DNA of 64,000 bases from Desulfobulbaceae bacterium (GCA_003508005.1 DNUE01000034.1:1-64000); one strand, 5' to 3'; shown: positions 8,106-16,929, numbered from the stretch's first letter. Program-made: numbers and translations. Notes: a model not told the origin generated them from the sequence alone.

Positions 8106-9755
8106 CTATCGTGGCGTACTCTTTGTGATGATCGGCAGAGTCAGAGTAAAAGCCGCCCCTCCTTCCTTCCGGTTGCCCACCTCGATTTTCCCTCCCAGCG
8201 TCTGAAGGATATGGTAACTGATGGACAGGCCGAGACCTGTCCCCTTGCCCGGCTCTTTCGTGGTAAAGAACGGATCGAATATCTTGTCCATGACTTCCTT
8301 CTTGATCCCGGGACCGCTGTCGGCAAAGGTGATGATTACGTTCTGATTATTGGCACGGGTCGTGATGTCTATGGCCCCTTTTTTCCCTATGGCGTCCATG
8401 CTGTTTTTCAGGAGATTGAGAAAAACCTGCTGCAGCTGGGCCGAATCGGTCATGATGAGCGGAATGTCCTCCTGGAAGTGCTGATTGATGGTGATTTCGT
8501 TGACGGCAGCCTCGTTGGTGACAAACGGGACCACTTCTTCCACCAGCTTGTTGACATTCACCGCTCCCTTCTGTGTCTCCATTTTCCTCGAAAATCCAAG
8601 GAGCCTGTGCGTCACGCTGCTGGCCCTCGACACATGCTTTTTTATTTTCTCGGCCGATTTCCGGTATTCGTCAATGTTTCGCACTGTCGCCGGATCCTCC
8701 TCATCGAGGAGTTCCCTGATCCAGTCCGCCTGGTCGGTAATCAGCTGCAGGGGGTTGTTCACCTCGTGCGCCAGGCCGGCGGCCATGATGCCCAGGGATG
8801 CCATTTTCTCAACCTGCAGCATCTGGCTGTCAAAGATTGCCTTTTCCCGATCCGACTCCTCGATCTTGTCCACCATGTACCGCACGATCAAAAACGAGGA
8901 TGTTATGATGACCAAGGAGGCAATAAGAAAGGCCAGGAAGTGAAGGTTTCGCGCCTTTTGAAATGTAGAGTACGCTCCTTTGGCCTCCGCCTTGATGACC
9001 AGGAGCCATTCCCCGCCTTTCAGCCAGCTGCTCACATAGATAAAATTGTCGACCAGCCTGACATTCGTTCCTTCATGGTGGGCGAGAAGGTGACGGCCTT
9101 CAATCGGCAGGGAGTTGCCGCCGAACCGGCTGGGAGTTTGAAATTCCCCCTGGCGGTTGACGATAAAGGCGTCGCCTGCGTCCCCGGTTTGCAGGTTCCG
9201 TACCAGTCCGTAGAAAAATTCCGAATTGATGGTGGCGCGCAGGACCCATTTTCGCAGGGGATCGGCGACGGCAACGATGAAATGCGGGACATTGCGGAAG
9301 CCGAGAAATATGTCGCTGGTATAGGAACCGTTTATCATGACCTCATGGAACCACGGGGTTTTTTCGAAGGTCTTATCCAGCAGCTGATGGCGGTACGGCC
9401 CGACATAGGAAATATGCTTTCCTTCGGCATCGATGAGGCCCAGATCGACAAAGCTCCCCGGGCTTATTGCCGAAAAAATTCTTTCCAGTACGGACTGATC
9501 ACGGAGCTGTTCGTAGGAGTAGAGCCGCATCAGCTCATCCAGCCTTTCTTTCTGCTGTTCCAGGAAAAAGGTGATGACCTGTTTCCTGTTCTCCACCGCG
9601 TTGCTCAGGACGTTGGTTGTATTCTGGATGCTGGTGTTCTGGTAAAACCGGGACGTGCTCCAGCTGATCAGGAAAAGGGGAACCAGCGCGATGAAAATCA
9701 GGGCGTAGGAAAACTTTTTTTTCAGCCGGGAGTAATATGCCTTGTCTTTCTGCAT
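8106..9755 (-). CDS. Membrane sensor histidine kinase with periplasmic Cache-like sensor
   Basis: 549 residues. The first membrane helix (about 17-33) and the second (about 272-292) enclose a periplasmic domain of about 240 residues with dCache character (FVDLGLIDAEGKHISYVGPY, WVLRATINSEF). The cytoplasmic part carries a HisKA dimerisation domain with phospho-accepting H330 in GLAHEVNNPLQ. A complete HATPase domain follows: N box FLNLLKNSMDA, G1 DSGPGI, F box FDPFFTTKEPG, G2 GTGLGLSI. No receiver is fused, so the signal must pass to a separate regulator, most simply the receiver-only protein encoded next at 7448-7882. The Cache ligand is not predictable. Confidence 0.9.
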   Translation of the reverse strand: MQKDKAYYSRLKKKFSYALIFIALVPLFLISWSTSRFYQNTSIQNTTNVLSNAVENRKQVITFFLEQQKERLDELMRLYSYEQLRDQSVLERIFSAISPGSFVDLGLIDAEGKHISYVGPYRHQLLDKTFEKTPWFHEVMINGSYTSDIFLGFRNVPHFIVAVADPLRKWVLRATINSEFFYGLVRNLQTGDAGDAFIVNRQGEFQTPSRFGGNSLPIEGRHLLAHHEGTNVRLVDNFIYVSSWLKGGEWLLVIKAEAKGAYSTFQKARNLHFLAFLIASLVIITSSFLIVRYMVDKIEESDREKAIFDSQMLQVEKMASLGIMAAGLAHEVNNPLQLITDQADWIRELLDEEDPATVRNIDEYRKSAEKIKKHVSRASSVTHRLLGFSRKMETQKGAVNVNKLVEEVVPFVTNEAAVNEITINQHFQEDIPLIMTDSAQLQQVFLNLLKNSMDAIGKKGAIDITTRANNQNVIITFADSGPGIKKEVMDKIFDPFFTTKEPGKGTGLGLSISYHILQTLGGKIEVGNRKEGGAAFTLTLPIITKSTPR

Positions 9756-9801
9756 TGCCGCAAACGCCTTGAAAATTATGGATCGACGTCATTCATCGAG
9801 A

Positions 9802-10521
9802 TCAGGTAAAATCCCTCAGCCTCTTTGCCAGTTGTTCAATCTCAACGGGACTGGACACCACTTCGTCAATGCCCTCTTTTTCAAAAGCAGCCTTTTTTTC
9901 CACCAGGGGGCCCTTGCCCGTGATCGCCACCAGCCTGCTGGAACTGAACTCCTCGGTATTCTTGATCTGCCGCCACATGGCCAGCGCTTCCTGATCACTT
10001 TCGGTCATATCGAGAATGATCAGGTCGGGCTTGAAGACCATCACCTTCATCTTGGCATCCGGGCCGTAGGCAACATGGTCAGCGATGAGGTTGCGCTGCT
10101 CTTTTTTCAACTGCCCCAGGAAGTGGACGAGAAACCGGATAAACAGCCGTTCCCCGGAATAATTTGAATAAATGAACAATATTTTCTTGGCCTTAAACGG
10201 CATGATCGAATCGGGGATAGGCATGTTGAATTTGACAAGAAAATCAATTAGATCAGCGTGCCGGACCATCTCTTCCGAGCTGTCGGGGGAACAGACCTGC
10301 AGTCCCTTTTTCTCGATCCACCTCCTGACCCGCAAAAGGGAAACACCGCACAGGGAGGCTATCTGATCAAGAGTCAACGCCTGATTTTTCATTTTCCTAT
10401 TCAGATCCCCGGAGTTCATGGTCTGCCCGCTCACTTTTTCTCTTTGCATTCTCCGCGCCAGCCCGGCGTCGCCGGCCAAAAAAACTAAAATATCACATGC
10501 TTTCAAATTGTTACAACGCAA
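9802..10521 (-). CDS. HTH (MerR/excisionase-like) protein fused to a degenerate receiver domain
   Basis: 239 residues. The start is TTG 10521, chosen because TGAGGAGGGG lies 4-5 bases in front of it. Residues 47-75 (LTLDQIASLCGVSLLRVRRWI) form a helix-turn-helix with MerR/excisionase-like wording. Residues 110-239 fold like a receiver (KKILFIYSN ... DLIILDMTES ... LVAITGKG ... VSSPVEIEQL). The central Asp of DLIILDM remains, but the acidic pair is missing (FIYSN) and the conserved Lys is Ser (SSPVE). It is probably a pseudo-receiver with altered or no phosphorylation. Its gene lies directly upstream of the sensor kinase and diverges from the kinase at 10703. Confidence 0.75.
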   Translation of the reverse strand: MRCNNLKACDILVFLAGDAGLARRMQREKVSGQTMNSGDLNRKMKNQALTLDQIASLCGVSLLRVRRWIEKKGLQVCSPDSSEEMVRHADLIDFLVKFNMPIPDSIMPFKAKKILFIYSNYSGERLFIRFLVHFLGQLKKEQRNLIADHVAYGPDAKMKVMVFKPDLIILDMTESDQEALAMWRQIKNTEEFSSSRLVAITGKGPLVEKKAAFEKEGIDEVVSSPVEIEQLAKRLRDFT

Positions 10522-10702
10522 TGCCCCTCCTCATGACCAGCCTCCCTTGACCAAGGGTGCAAGAGCTCGTTGTGTACGGCCGGTGACAGCTTTTGCCTTC
10601 CATGCATTAATAGTTTGGAATAATGATGTTTATTGGTGTATAAATTTTGTGACAGGCCAATTCGGTCATGTATCTTTATGGTGAATGCTCGGGAAGGACA
10701 TC

Positions 10703-11944
10703 ATGACGGATCCCTTTGTAGAAATCCCAGACTCCAAGCTCGTTGAATTACTGGAAAAACAGAAGAGAGAGCTCGTTGTCCGGGTTTTACAGAAGCATGA
10801 GGAGGCCCAGTCGGAGAAAATTTTCTCCGACAATATCCTGGCCAACCTCTCGGACCTTTTTCTGGTCACCAGCAAGGATTTCGTGCTGGTCAAATCAAAC
10901 GAAGAATTCCGTGCGCTCCTCGACCTGTCGCCGGATGATTTCGGCCGCCTCCGGCTGAAATCAATTATGGATCCCGAGGCATACCACCGGATCAGGGAAC
11001 TTTTCGCCGCCGGGGATTTCAAGCATTTTGAAACCGAGTTGACGGCAAAGAGAGGCCGGAAAATCCATGTCAGCCTCAACGGCTCCACCTATACAACGGA
11101 ATCGGGTAGGGTCCTGCATATGTTGATTGCGCGGGACATGAGCGACATCTATACAATGATGTCCCACATCAAGCAGGCCCAGGAGCAGCTTATCCACTCG
11201 GGACGCCTGGCCAGCCTGGGGGAAATGGCGGCGGGCATCGGCCATGAACTGACCCAACCGCTCAACGCCATCCTGCTGTTTGCCCGCAACTCCATCCACG
11301 GCCTGAACGAGCCGGCGGTGAACAGGACCCTGCTGAAAGAAAACCTGCAGGTCATCATCGACCGGGCCATAAAAGCATCGTCCATAATCAAGAGCCTCAA
11401 AAGTTTTGCCCGCAAAGAGACTCCTAAAACCAACCCTGTTGAAATCAACCAGATTCTGACAAACATCCTCCATTTCCTCGATTCCCAGCTGAAACTGTCC
11501 GACATCGAAGTCGAACTGGATCTTGACCCGGTTATCCCTCCGACCCTCGGCCATGACGTCCGGCTTGAACAGGTCTTCCTCAATATCATCCAGAACGGCA
11601 TCCAGTCCATGGGTGACGTCGAAGAGCCGCATTTGACGATAAAAACGTACTTGGCCAACAACATCGACCCCGGGAGCTTTACGGAAAAGGAATATATCGT
11701 TACCTCAATCAGAGACAACGGCACCGGGATAGATCCGGAGGTGCAGGGCAAAATTTTCGACCCCTTCTTCACCACCCGCGAAGTGGGTCTTGGCATGGGC
11801 ATGGGCTTGTCCATCGTCGACCGTATTGTCCGGAGCTTCTCCGGGTTCATCAGGGTGGAAAGCACTCCCGGGCAGGGAGCCTGCTTTGCCGTCTATCTTC
11901 CCGCCTACAGGAAAGGTGAGGCTGATGCCAAATCAGAACCCTGA
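10703..11944 (+). CDS. PAS-domain soluble sensor histidine kinase
   Basis: 413 residues with no membrane helix. An N-terminal helix (10-45) and a PAS-like domain (about 45-150) precede HisKA with H181 in IGHELTQPLNAI, and then HATPase (N box FLNIIQNGIQS, G1 RDNGTGI, F box FDPFFTTREVG, G2 GMGLSI). ATG 10703 is preferred over 10685 because GGAAGG lies 5 bases in front of it. The gene overlaps the next one by 20 bases, so kinase and NtrC-type regulator form a translationally coupled pair. It would sense a cytoplasmic cue through the PAS domain. Confidence 0.88.
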   Translation: MTDPFVEIPDSKLVELLEKQKRELVVRVLQKHEEAQSEKIFSDNILANLSDLFLVTSKDFVLVKSNEEFRALLDLSPDDFGRLRLKSIMDPEAYHRIRELFAAGDFKHFETELTAKRGRKIHVSLNGSTYTTESGRVLHMLIARDMSDIYTMMSHIKQAQEQLIHSGRLASLGEMAAGIGHELTQPLNAILLFARNSIHGLNEPAVNRTLLKENLQVIIDRAIKASSIIKSLKSFARKETPKTNPVEINQILTNILHFLDSQLKLSDIEVELDLDPVIPPTLGHDVRLEQVFLNIIQNGIQSMGDVEEPHLTIKTYLANNIDPGSFTEKEYIVTSIRDNGTGIDPEVQGKIFDPFFTTREVGLGMGMGLSIVDRIVRSFSGFIRVESTPGQGACFAVYLPAYRKGEADAKSEP

Positions 11945-13319
11945 TCCCGAAAACAGAAAAATAATGGTGGTTGACGACGATCCTTACCTGTTGACCGCCA
12001 TCCATCAGACCCTGACCCTGCACGGGTACAACGTCAACAGCTTTGACAAGCCGGTCGACGCCCTGGAGTCCCTGTCGTCCTGCAGCTGCCTCGCTGTGAT
12101 CGCCGACGTCAAAATGCCCGTGATGGACGGGCTGGAGTTCCTGCAGCGGGTCAAAGAAAAGGACCCTGACCTGCCGGTGATCCTGATCACCGGGCACGGT
12201 GACGTGGACATGGCGGTGGTCGCCATGAAAAAGGGCGCCTACGATTTTCTGGAAAAGCCTGTGGACGAAGACGTGCTGCTCTCTTCCCTTTCCAGGGCCA
12301 TCGAAAAAATGCAGCTCGTCATGACGAACCGGGACCTGAGCAGGCGGCTGGAACTTGCCGGCGAGAAGCGCGACAGTTTCCACGGTCTCATCGGCGCCCA
12401 TCCTCTGATGCAGAAACTCTACGACGCCATCCAGCTGGTGGCGCGGGAGGAATATCCGGTCCTGATCACCGGGGAAACCGGTACGGGCAAGGAATTGGCG
12501 GCCCGGGCCATCCATGACCTGTCCAGCAGGAAGGGCAAGCCGTTTGTCGCGGTCAACATGGGGGCCATCCCCGAAGACATGCTGGAGACCGAATTATTCG
12601 GCCACGAAAAAGGGGCCTTCACCGGGGCGGGACAACTCAAGCTCGGGAAATTTGAATTTGCCGCGGACGGCACGCTCTTCCTTGATGAAATCAGCAACAT
12701 GCCGTTCAACCTCCAAGCCAAGCTCCTGCGGGTCCTGGAAGATAACGCCATCATCAGGCTGGGAGCCAACGATTCCATCCCCATGCGGGCGAGGATCATC
12801 ACCGCAACCAACTGCGATCTTGTGCAGGAAGTGGAAACGGGCCGATTCCGCCAGGATCTCTATTTCCGGCTGAATGTGCTGCCGATCACGATGCCGCCGC
12901 TCAGGGAACGGCGATCGGACGTACCCTTGCTGTTTAAATATTTCTGCGATCAATACGCCCTTGAACACGGACTGAAAACCGATTGCATCGATGCCGCAGT
13001 CCTGGATTCGATCAACCGGCAGGATTGGCCGGGAAATGTGCGGGAGCTGAAAAATTACGCCAAAAGGCTATGCGTTTATCGGGGGAGCGGCGATACGTCA
13101 CTCACCGGTTGCCCAAAGGCATCGGCCGGACAGCTGAAACCGGCGGCGGCCTCGTTGCGAGAGGCCATGGAAGAGGCGGAAAAAAAGCATATTATCGAAA
13201 TATTGCGCCAACACAGCGGCCAGATAACTGTCACCCACAAGGCCCTGAATATTTCCAGAAAATCACTGTACGACAAGATAAACAAGTATAAAATTGACCT
13301 GGGCTCCTTTCGCGGGTGA
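11925..13319 (+). CDS. NtrC-type sigma-54-dependent response regulator
   Basis: 464 residues. A receiver (1-120; D17-D18, D61 in VIADVKMPVMDG, K109 in LEKPVDE) is followed by a AAA+ sigma-54 activation domain (about 140-375; Walker A GETGTGKE, sigma-54 contact loop GAFTGA, Walker B GTLFLDEI). A Fis-type helix-turn-helix lies at the C-terminus (about 425-460; ITVTHKALNISRKSLYDKI). The start is the ATG at 11925 behind AAAGGTGAGG, inside the end of the kinase gene. It is the likely phospho-partner of the upstream kinase. Targets are unknown, and no matching -24/-12 promoter was seen beside it. Confidence 0.92.
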   Translation: MPNQNPDPENRKIMVVDDDPYLLTAIHQTLTLHGYNVNSFDKPVDALESLSSCSCLAVIADVKMPVMDGLEFLQRVKEKDPDLPVILITGHGDVDMAVVAMKKGAYDFLEKPVDEDVLLSSLSRAIEKMQLVMTNRDLSRRLELAGEKRDSFHGLIGAHPLMQKLYDAIQLVAREEYPVLITGETGTGKELAARAIHDLSSRKGKPFVAVNMGAIPEDMLETELFGHEKGAFTGAGQLKLGKFEFAADGTLFLDEISNMPFNLQAKLLRVLEDNAIIRLGANDSIPMRARIITATNCDLVQEVETGRFRQDLYFRLNVLPITMPPLRERRSDVPLLFKYFCDQYALEHGLKTDCIDAAVLDSINRQDWPGNVRELKNYAKRLCVYRGSGDTSLTGCPKASAGQLKPAAASLREAMEEAEKKHIIEILRQHSGQITVTHKALNISRKSLYDKINKYKIDLGSFRG

Positions 13320-13498
13320 AACGGAGTGTCCACAGGTGGCGGGTGAAAAGAATTTGCTTTTTCAGGCCGTCAAAAAACAGGGGTGCGACAGCTGAACGCC
13401 AACAGGTGCTCATGGTGCCAGTCCGGACAATGCACCCCGGCTAACCCGTCGGGCAGGCCGCAGCACTCGAGTTTTCTTGTGAACAACCCGGGGAAATC

Positions 13499-14455
13499 TC
13501 AGTCCAGCAACCGCTTCTGACCCTCCAGGGACTGGATCCAGCCGACGGCCTGGGTCACTTCCAGGACGCCGAGGTAGGTGCTGTCCTCGCCGTACACCGG
13601 AAAATAACGGATCAGGATTTTGTCGCCGCGGAAGTCGATCCAGAATTCGGCCTTGTCCCGGGTCCTGTTTTTGAAGCCATCGACAATGGCGTGCACCATG
13701 TCGACGCTCTTTTCCGGGTGGCACTTCTGCACCTTGCGACCGACGACCGAGCGGGTGCGGGGGAAGAGCTTTTCCCGGTCCAGACGGTTGAAGTAGGCAA
13801 CGGTGTCCTCGGCATCGACAAAGGTCACCTCGAAAGGCAGGGCCTCCATGATGGCATGGAGCTGCTCATACGAGAGGTTGTCGATGAGCCGGGTCTGCAC
13901 CCGCGCGCTCTCCTCCACCTCCTTGAGCATCTGCCTGAACTTGTCCCGGGCGGCCGATCCGTAGGTTTCCTCGTCGATCCGGGCAAAACCCGCCAATAAC
14001 GTCGCGTTGTCGTCCTCGGTCAGGATACGCTGGCCCATCTTGTAGAGGACGTCGTTCTCCTTCCAGATGTGCTCGGCCCTGATCTTCAGATAATCATGGC
14101 CCTTGCGCCGGTAGTCCGCACTGACATCAGGCGCCGCCGACTTGAGCCCCTTGGCCTGCATGACCATCGCCGCGAGAAGTTCCCGCTCGGCCAGGTGCTC
14201 CATGAGCATCACCCCCAGGGGGCCCCCCTCCACCGGGATGCCCTTCTGCGCCATAAGGGGGAAGAGCAGTTCCTCCTCCTTCCGGTTGTGGATCTTGTCG
14301 CCGAACTCCAGGAGAAAATCCAGGGCGCGGACCATCTGCACCGGCCTTGCCGCCGCCTGCTCAAGGTTATCCAGGCATTCCTTGAGCACGGCCATGGCCC
14401 GCTCGATCATTTCATGCTCGGCCACCAGAAAATCATCCCACCTTGTCTGTTCCAT
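13499..14455 (-). CDS. Hemerythrin-like domain and PAS domain protein (DUF438-type)
   Basis: 318 residues. The N-terminal half is an all-helical hemerythrin-like domain with spaced His and Glu ligands (AEHEMIERAM, IHNRKEEELLFP, LMEHLAEREL, RAEHIWKENDVLYKMG), expected to bind a diiron centre that senses O2, NO or redox. The C-terminal half (about 205-318) is a PAS domain (MEALPFEVTFVDAEDTVAYFN ... VGRKVQKCHPEKSVDMV) of the kind found after DUF438. The HPEKS segment is typical. The protein is soluble, with no output domain. The start has an AGAGGAGGGAAGC site. Monocistronic. In anaerobes such proteins usually report oxygen or nitrosative stress (family knowledge). Confidence 0.85.
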   Translation of the reverse strand: MEQTRWDDFLVAEHEMIERAMAVLKECLDNLEQAAARPVQMVRALDFLLEFGDKIHNRKEEELLFPLMAQKGIPVEGGPLGVMLMEHLAERELLAAMVMQAKGLKSAAPDVSADYRRKGHDYLKIRAEHIWKENDVLYKMGQRILTEDDNATLLAGFARIDEETYGSAARDKFRQMLKEVEESARVQTRLIDNLSYEQLHAIMEALPFEVTFVDAEDTVAYFNRLDREKLFPRTRSVVGRKVQKCHPEKSVDMVHAIVDGFKNRTRDKAEFWIDFRGDKILIRYFPVYGEDSTYLGVLEVTQAVGWIQSLEGQKRLLD

Positions 14456-14543
14456 TGCTTCCCTCCTCTGCGAATTAAAAAAATATCTGATCGATCATCT
14501 ATTCTTTCCTCTGCCACGAATCCAACAGCCTTTCCTTGACTTG

Positions 14544-14596
14544 GATCAAATCACGATCACTTTGCAACAGCTCAAAACACTGGGCATCCGCCACTG
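14544..14596 (-). repeat. Dispersed repeat, copy 1
   Basis: Read on the minus strand, this begins CAGTGGCGGATGCCCAGTG and continues with TTTTGAGCTGTTGCA. It matches the cores of copies at 34755-34800 (+), 54150-54195 (+) and 47801-47842 (-). The rest of the 354-base gap 14456-14809 holds only the ribosome binding sites of the flanking genes. A minus-strand reading frame across it is a by-product of the repeat. Confidence 0.55.
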
Positions 14597-14809
14597 TCAT
14601 TTCAATATGTTCCAGGGCCTGCCGGCGCCGAAATCTCTGTTTTTGCTTTCCGGCAAATCGCCGCTGACCTCCTTCTCCAGAAGCAACTCCGGCAGAACCG
14701 GGGCTTGTGGTTACTATCAAATACTCTTTTACAATCCCAAAATAAGCATATATCAGTAAGTAGCGTTTTTTTCCATCCCCATCCTCAAACCCATGAAAGG
14801 AGACCCCCC

Positions 14810-15121
14810 ATGAACAAAGAACCTGCCGCAATCAATCGACTGGTCCGTTTTTCCTGTTTTTTTCTTTTGTTGTTTGTTTTTCTGACTGCCGGTGCAGCTT
14901 TTTGCGCGGATGCAGTGAATGTTATTTTACAAAATAACTCTTCCGGCAGCGTAGAGGTTGAGTTGCTCGATCAGTATGGAGGGAATTTTACGGCCAGCAT
15001 TGATCCGGGAATGAGTACGAACTCGACCGTGAAGGCCAACAGCGAGATTAAGGTCGGCGGCGCAGTCGTCCATGTCGTGACCGCCGTGGATGAAGGAAAG
15101 GAAATAATTGTCGCCAACTGA
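14810..15121 (+). CDS. Small secreted protein of unknown function
   Basis: 103 residues. A classical signal peptide (charged start, long hydrophobic core FFLLLFVFLTAGAAF, cleavage near CADA) is followed by a mature region of about 70 residues rich in beta-forming and polar residues (VNVILQNNSSGSVEVELLDQYG). I do not recognise the family. The start is ATG 14810 behind GAAAGGAGA. It appears monocistronic and is followed at a distance by a strong hairpin. The export signal is seen; the function is unknown. Confidence 0.7.
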   Translation: MNKEPAAINRLVRFSCFFLLLFVFLTAGAAFCADAVNVILQNNSSGSVEVELLDQYGGNFTASIDPGMSTNSTVKANSEIKVGGAVVHVVTAVDEGKEIIVAN

Positions 15122-15271
15122 CGCTCCTCTATGCGAACAACGCCTCGCATCTGTGCAGTGCATGGACACGAGGCATCTTGTCTGCATGTGCAACTGCAAC
15201 AAGATGAAGTCCCATATTCGGTACCGCACTGTATCCAAAGATCGAAGTGTAAGACAAAAATTAGGGAAGGA

Positions 15272-15306
15272 TTGACGATGCCATCAAATTTTGGTGGCAT
15301 CGTCAA
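15272..15306. terminator. Strong hairpin between convergent genes
   Basis: A 14-bp stem, TTGACGATGCCATC (15272-15285) with GGTGGCATCGTCAA (15293-15306), contains one G-T wobble and a 7-base loop. It lies between the small secreted protein gene and the convergent SDR gene, so it could end transcripts from either side. There is no long T-run. Confidence 0.55.
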
Positions 15307-15343
15307 GCGAAAGAAAGGGTAAGGCTGGACGCTGTGGGTCAGG

Positions 15344-16099
15344 CTAATTCATGAAGGCGCCGCCGCAGACCGGGATGTACTGACCAGTCAGGTAATCGGC
15401 CATAGGGGAGGCAAGAAAAGCGACCACCCTGGCCACGTCCTGAGGCTGGCCGATCCGCCGCAGCGGGGTCATGGCGGCGACTTGCTCCTTCATCGCCGCC
15501 GGCTGCCCGGCGGTGGCGTCGGTGTCGGTCAGTCCCGGGCCTACGGTGTTGACGGTAATTCCCAGGGGACCGAGTTCCGTGGCCATCACCCTGGCGATAC
15601 CGTCCATGGCGGCCTTGGCCGCCGCATGCGCGGCAAAGCCGTAACCGGGATACCGGGACAGGGTGCTGCTCACGAAAATCAGCTTGCCCGCCTTCCTGGG
15701 GAGCATATCCCGCAGCACCGCCTGCGAACAATTGTACAGCGCGCGCAATTCGCCGGTGATCTTGTCCTCAATATCCGCCCAGGAGAGGTCGATGAAAGGC
15801 TTGATGGGAAAATTGATGTTGGCGTTGTTTACCAGGACATCGATGCGGCCAAACCGGGCGATGACCCCGGCGGCCATCCGCTCCACTGCGTTGGGATCCC
15901 GCACGTCCGCCTGCACATCCATCGCCTGACCGCCAGCTGCAGCAATTTCCCTGACCAGGCGCTGAGCCTGGTCCCCGGAATTGAGATAATTCACCGCCAC
16001 CGCTGCCCCGGCCTGGGCCAGCGTGGCAGCGCAGGCCGCGCCGATCCCCCTGCTGGCCCCAGTTATCAGGACGACTTTCCCTCTGATGCCGATCTCCAT
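15344..16099 (-). CDS. Short-chain dehydrogenase/reductase family protein with His in place of catalytic Tyr
   Basis: 251 residues of classical FabG-like SDR layout: cofactor loop TGASRGIG (13-20), NNAN (91-94), Ser at 144-145 (IFVSS) and Lys162. The residue that should be catalytic Tyr, 13 after the second Ser and 4 before the Lys, is His158 (AAHAAAKAA; codon CAT). The C-terminal PLRRIGQPQDVARVVAFL and LTGQYIPVCGGA are normal, so the fold is intact. The start is ATG 16099 behind GGGAGGA. Oxidoreductase activity is therefore uncertain; a non-catalytic or altered role is possible. Confidence 0.8.
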   Translation of the reverse strand: MEIGIRGKVVLITGASRGIGAACAATLAQAGAAVAVNYLNSGDQAQRLVREIAAAGGQAMDVQADVRDPNAVERMAAGVIARFGRIDVLVNNANINFPIKPFIDLSWADIEDKITGELRALYNCSQAVLRDMLPRKAGKLIFVSSTLSRYPGYGFAAHAAAKAAMDGIARVMATELGPLGITVNTVGPGLTDTDATAGQPAAMKEQVAAMTPLRRIGQPQDVARVVAFLASPMADYLTGQYIPVCGGAFMN

Positions 16100-16249
16100 G
16101 GCGGGTCCTCCCGTGCCAGTATTTTGAGCAATGAATGCCGCAATCAAAGGCCATCTTCGAGACAATGGTCCTGGCCTTCGCCGGCGAAACCTTCTCTCCT
16201 GTCGCTTCCCTGGAAACGGTTTTCAGCAACCGATCGGCCGCTCCCTGGT

Positions 16250-16528
16250 TTAGCCCTTCCCGCTGGCCTTCTGCGCCTGCTCGATCAGTTCCACCAGGGT
16301 CAGCACCTTGGGCTTGACCGGCTTGTCAAAGGCATCGCGCCACTCGTCCTCCGTCAGTTCCCGGCGGAGATACTCCTCCACGGCAAAATAGGGGTGCCAG
16401 CAGAGGATGATGTGGGAACAGGGGAGTCCGAGATTTTCGCGGCGGCAATAGGAGAAATGGATTTGATGTCCGAGCCTGGGGCAGCGGATTTGCACAATGT
16501 CTTGCGGCGGGTCCGGCGAGGAGGTCAT
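16250..16528 (-). CDS. Small cysteine-containing conserved-looking protein
   Basis: 92 residues, family not recognised. The first half has four Cys (IRCPRLGHQIHFSYCRREN, LPCSHIILCWH), which could bind a metal. The second half is helical and acidic (EEYLRRELTEDEWRDAF). The start overlaps the stop of the DUF1992 gene as ATGA, so the two are translationally coupled and probably work together. No signal peptide. Confidence 0.65.
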   Translation of the reverse strand: MTSSPDPPQDIVQIRCPRLGHQIHFSYCRRENLGLPCSHIILCWHPYFAVEEYLRRELTEDEWRDAFDKPVKPKVLTLVELIEQAQKASGKG

Positions 16529-16926
16529 GGCTGTCGTTTGTTTACTCCGCCGCGCACCTGGACCCGGTCGACAACCCGGTCGAAATAGGCCGACTCGCTG
16601 TCGATGCGCAGAGGCCTCCCCAGTCGGGCCTCCATCTTGCATTTCAGCAAACTCAGCTTCTTCAGCTGCCGAAGCTTGTTCTGCTCATCCCGGCAGTGGG
16701 CCAGCAGGTCTTCGGTGCGCACTATTTCCTGGTATAAGGCCACCTCTTCCGGAACATACCCTGCGTTCTTCAGGATCTTGTAGGCCATGCGCAGATCCTG
16801 CGGAACATTGCTCATATCCTCCACCGGCAGGGGTTTGTTTCGCCAGCGGCTGAGGTCGGGGCCACCGTCCTTACGGAAAAACTCCTCGATTTTGCGTTCG
16901 GCAATGATATGGAGGGCGGTCAGCAT
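16525..16926 (-). CDS. DUF1992 (DnaJ-like subfamily C member 28-type) protein
   Basis: 133 residues. The N-terminus ALHIIAERKIEEFFRKDG, then a proline-rich NKPLP element and PQDLRMAYKILKNAGYVPEEV, match the DUF1992 domain found in bacterial DnaJ-homologue-type proteins. A helical C-terminal tail with basic residues follows. The molecular role of the family is not established. It is coupled to the downstream 92-residue gene by an ATGA overlap. It starts three bases after the stop of a decayed response-regulator frame. Confidence 0.78.
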   Translation of the reverse strand: MLTALHIIAERKIEEFFRKDGGPDLSRWRNKPLPVEDMSNVPQDLRMAYKILKNAGYVPEEVALYQEIVRTEDLLAHCRDEQNKLRQLKKLSLLKCKMEARLGRPLRIDSESAYFDRVVDRVQVRGGVNKRQP

Positions 16927-16929
16927 GGC

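Noticed and set aside
13320..13498. Gap with a plus-strand CSWCQSGQC-like reading
   Set aside because: Too short, no start with ribosome binding site, and the frame runs into the end of the convergent hemerythrin gene.
14499..14831. Minus-strand frame of 110 codons upstream of the hemerythrin gene
   Set aside because: Its coding-like end (VADAQCFELLQ) is produced by the dispersed repeat, the front is low quality, and there is no ribosome binding site.
16100..16249. Frames on both strands upstream of the SDR
   Set aside because: Neither has a ribosome binding site or a recognisable family; the two frames are mutual shadows.
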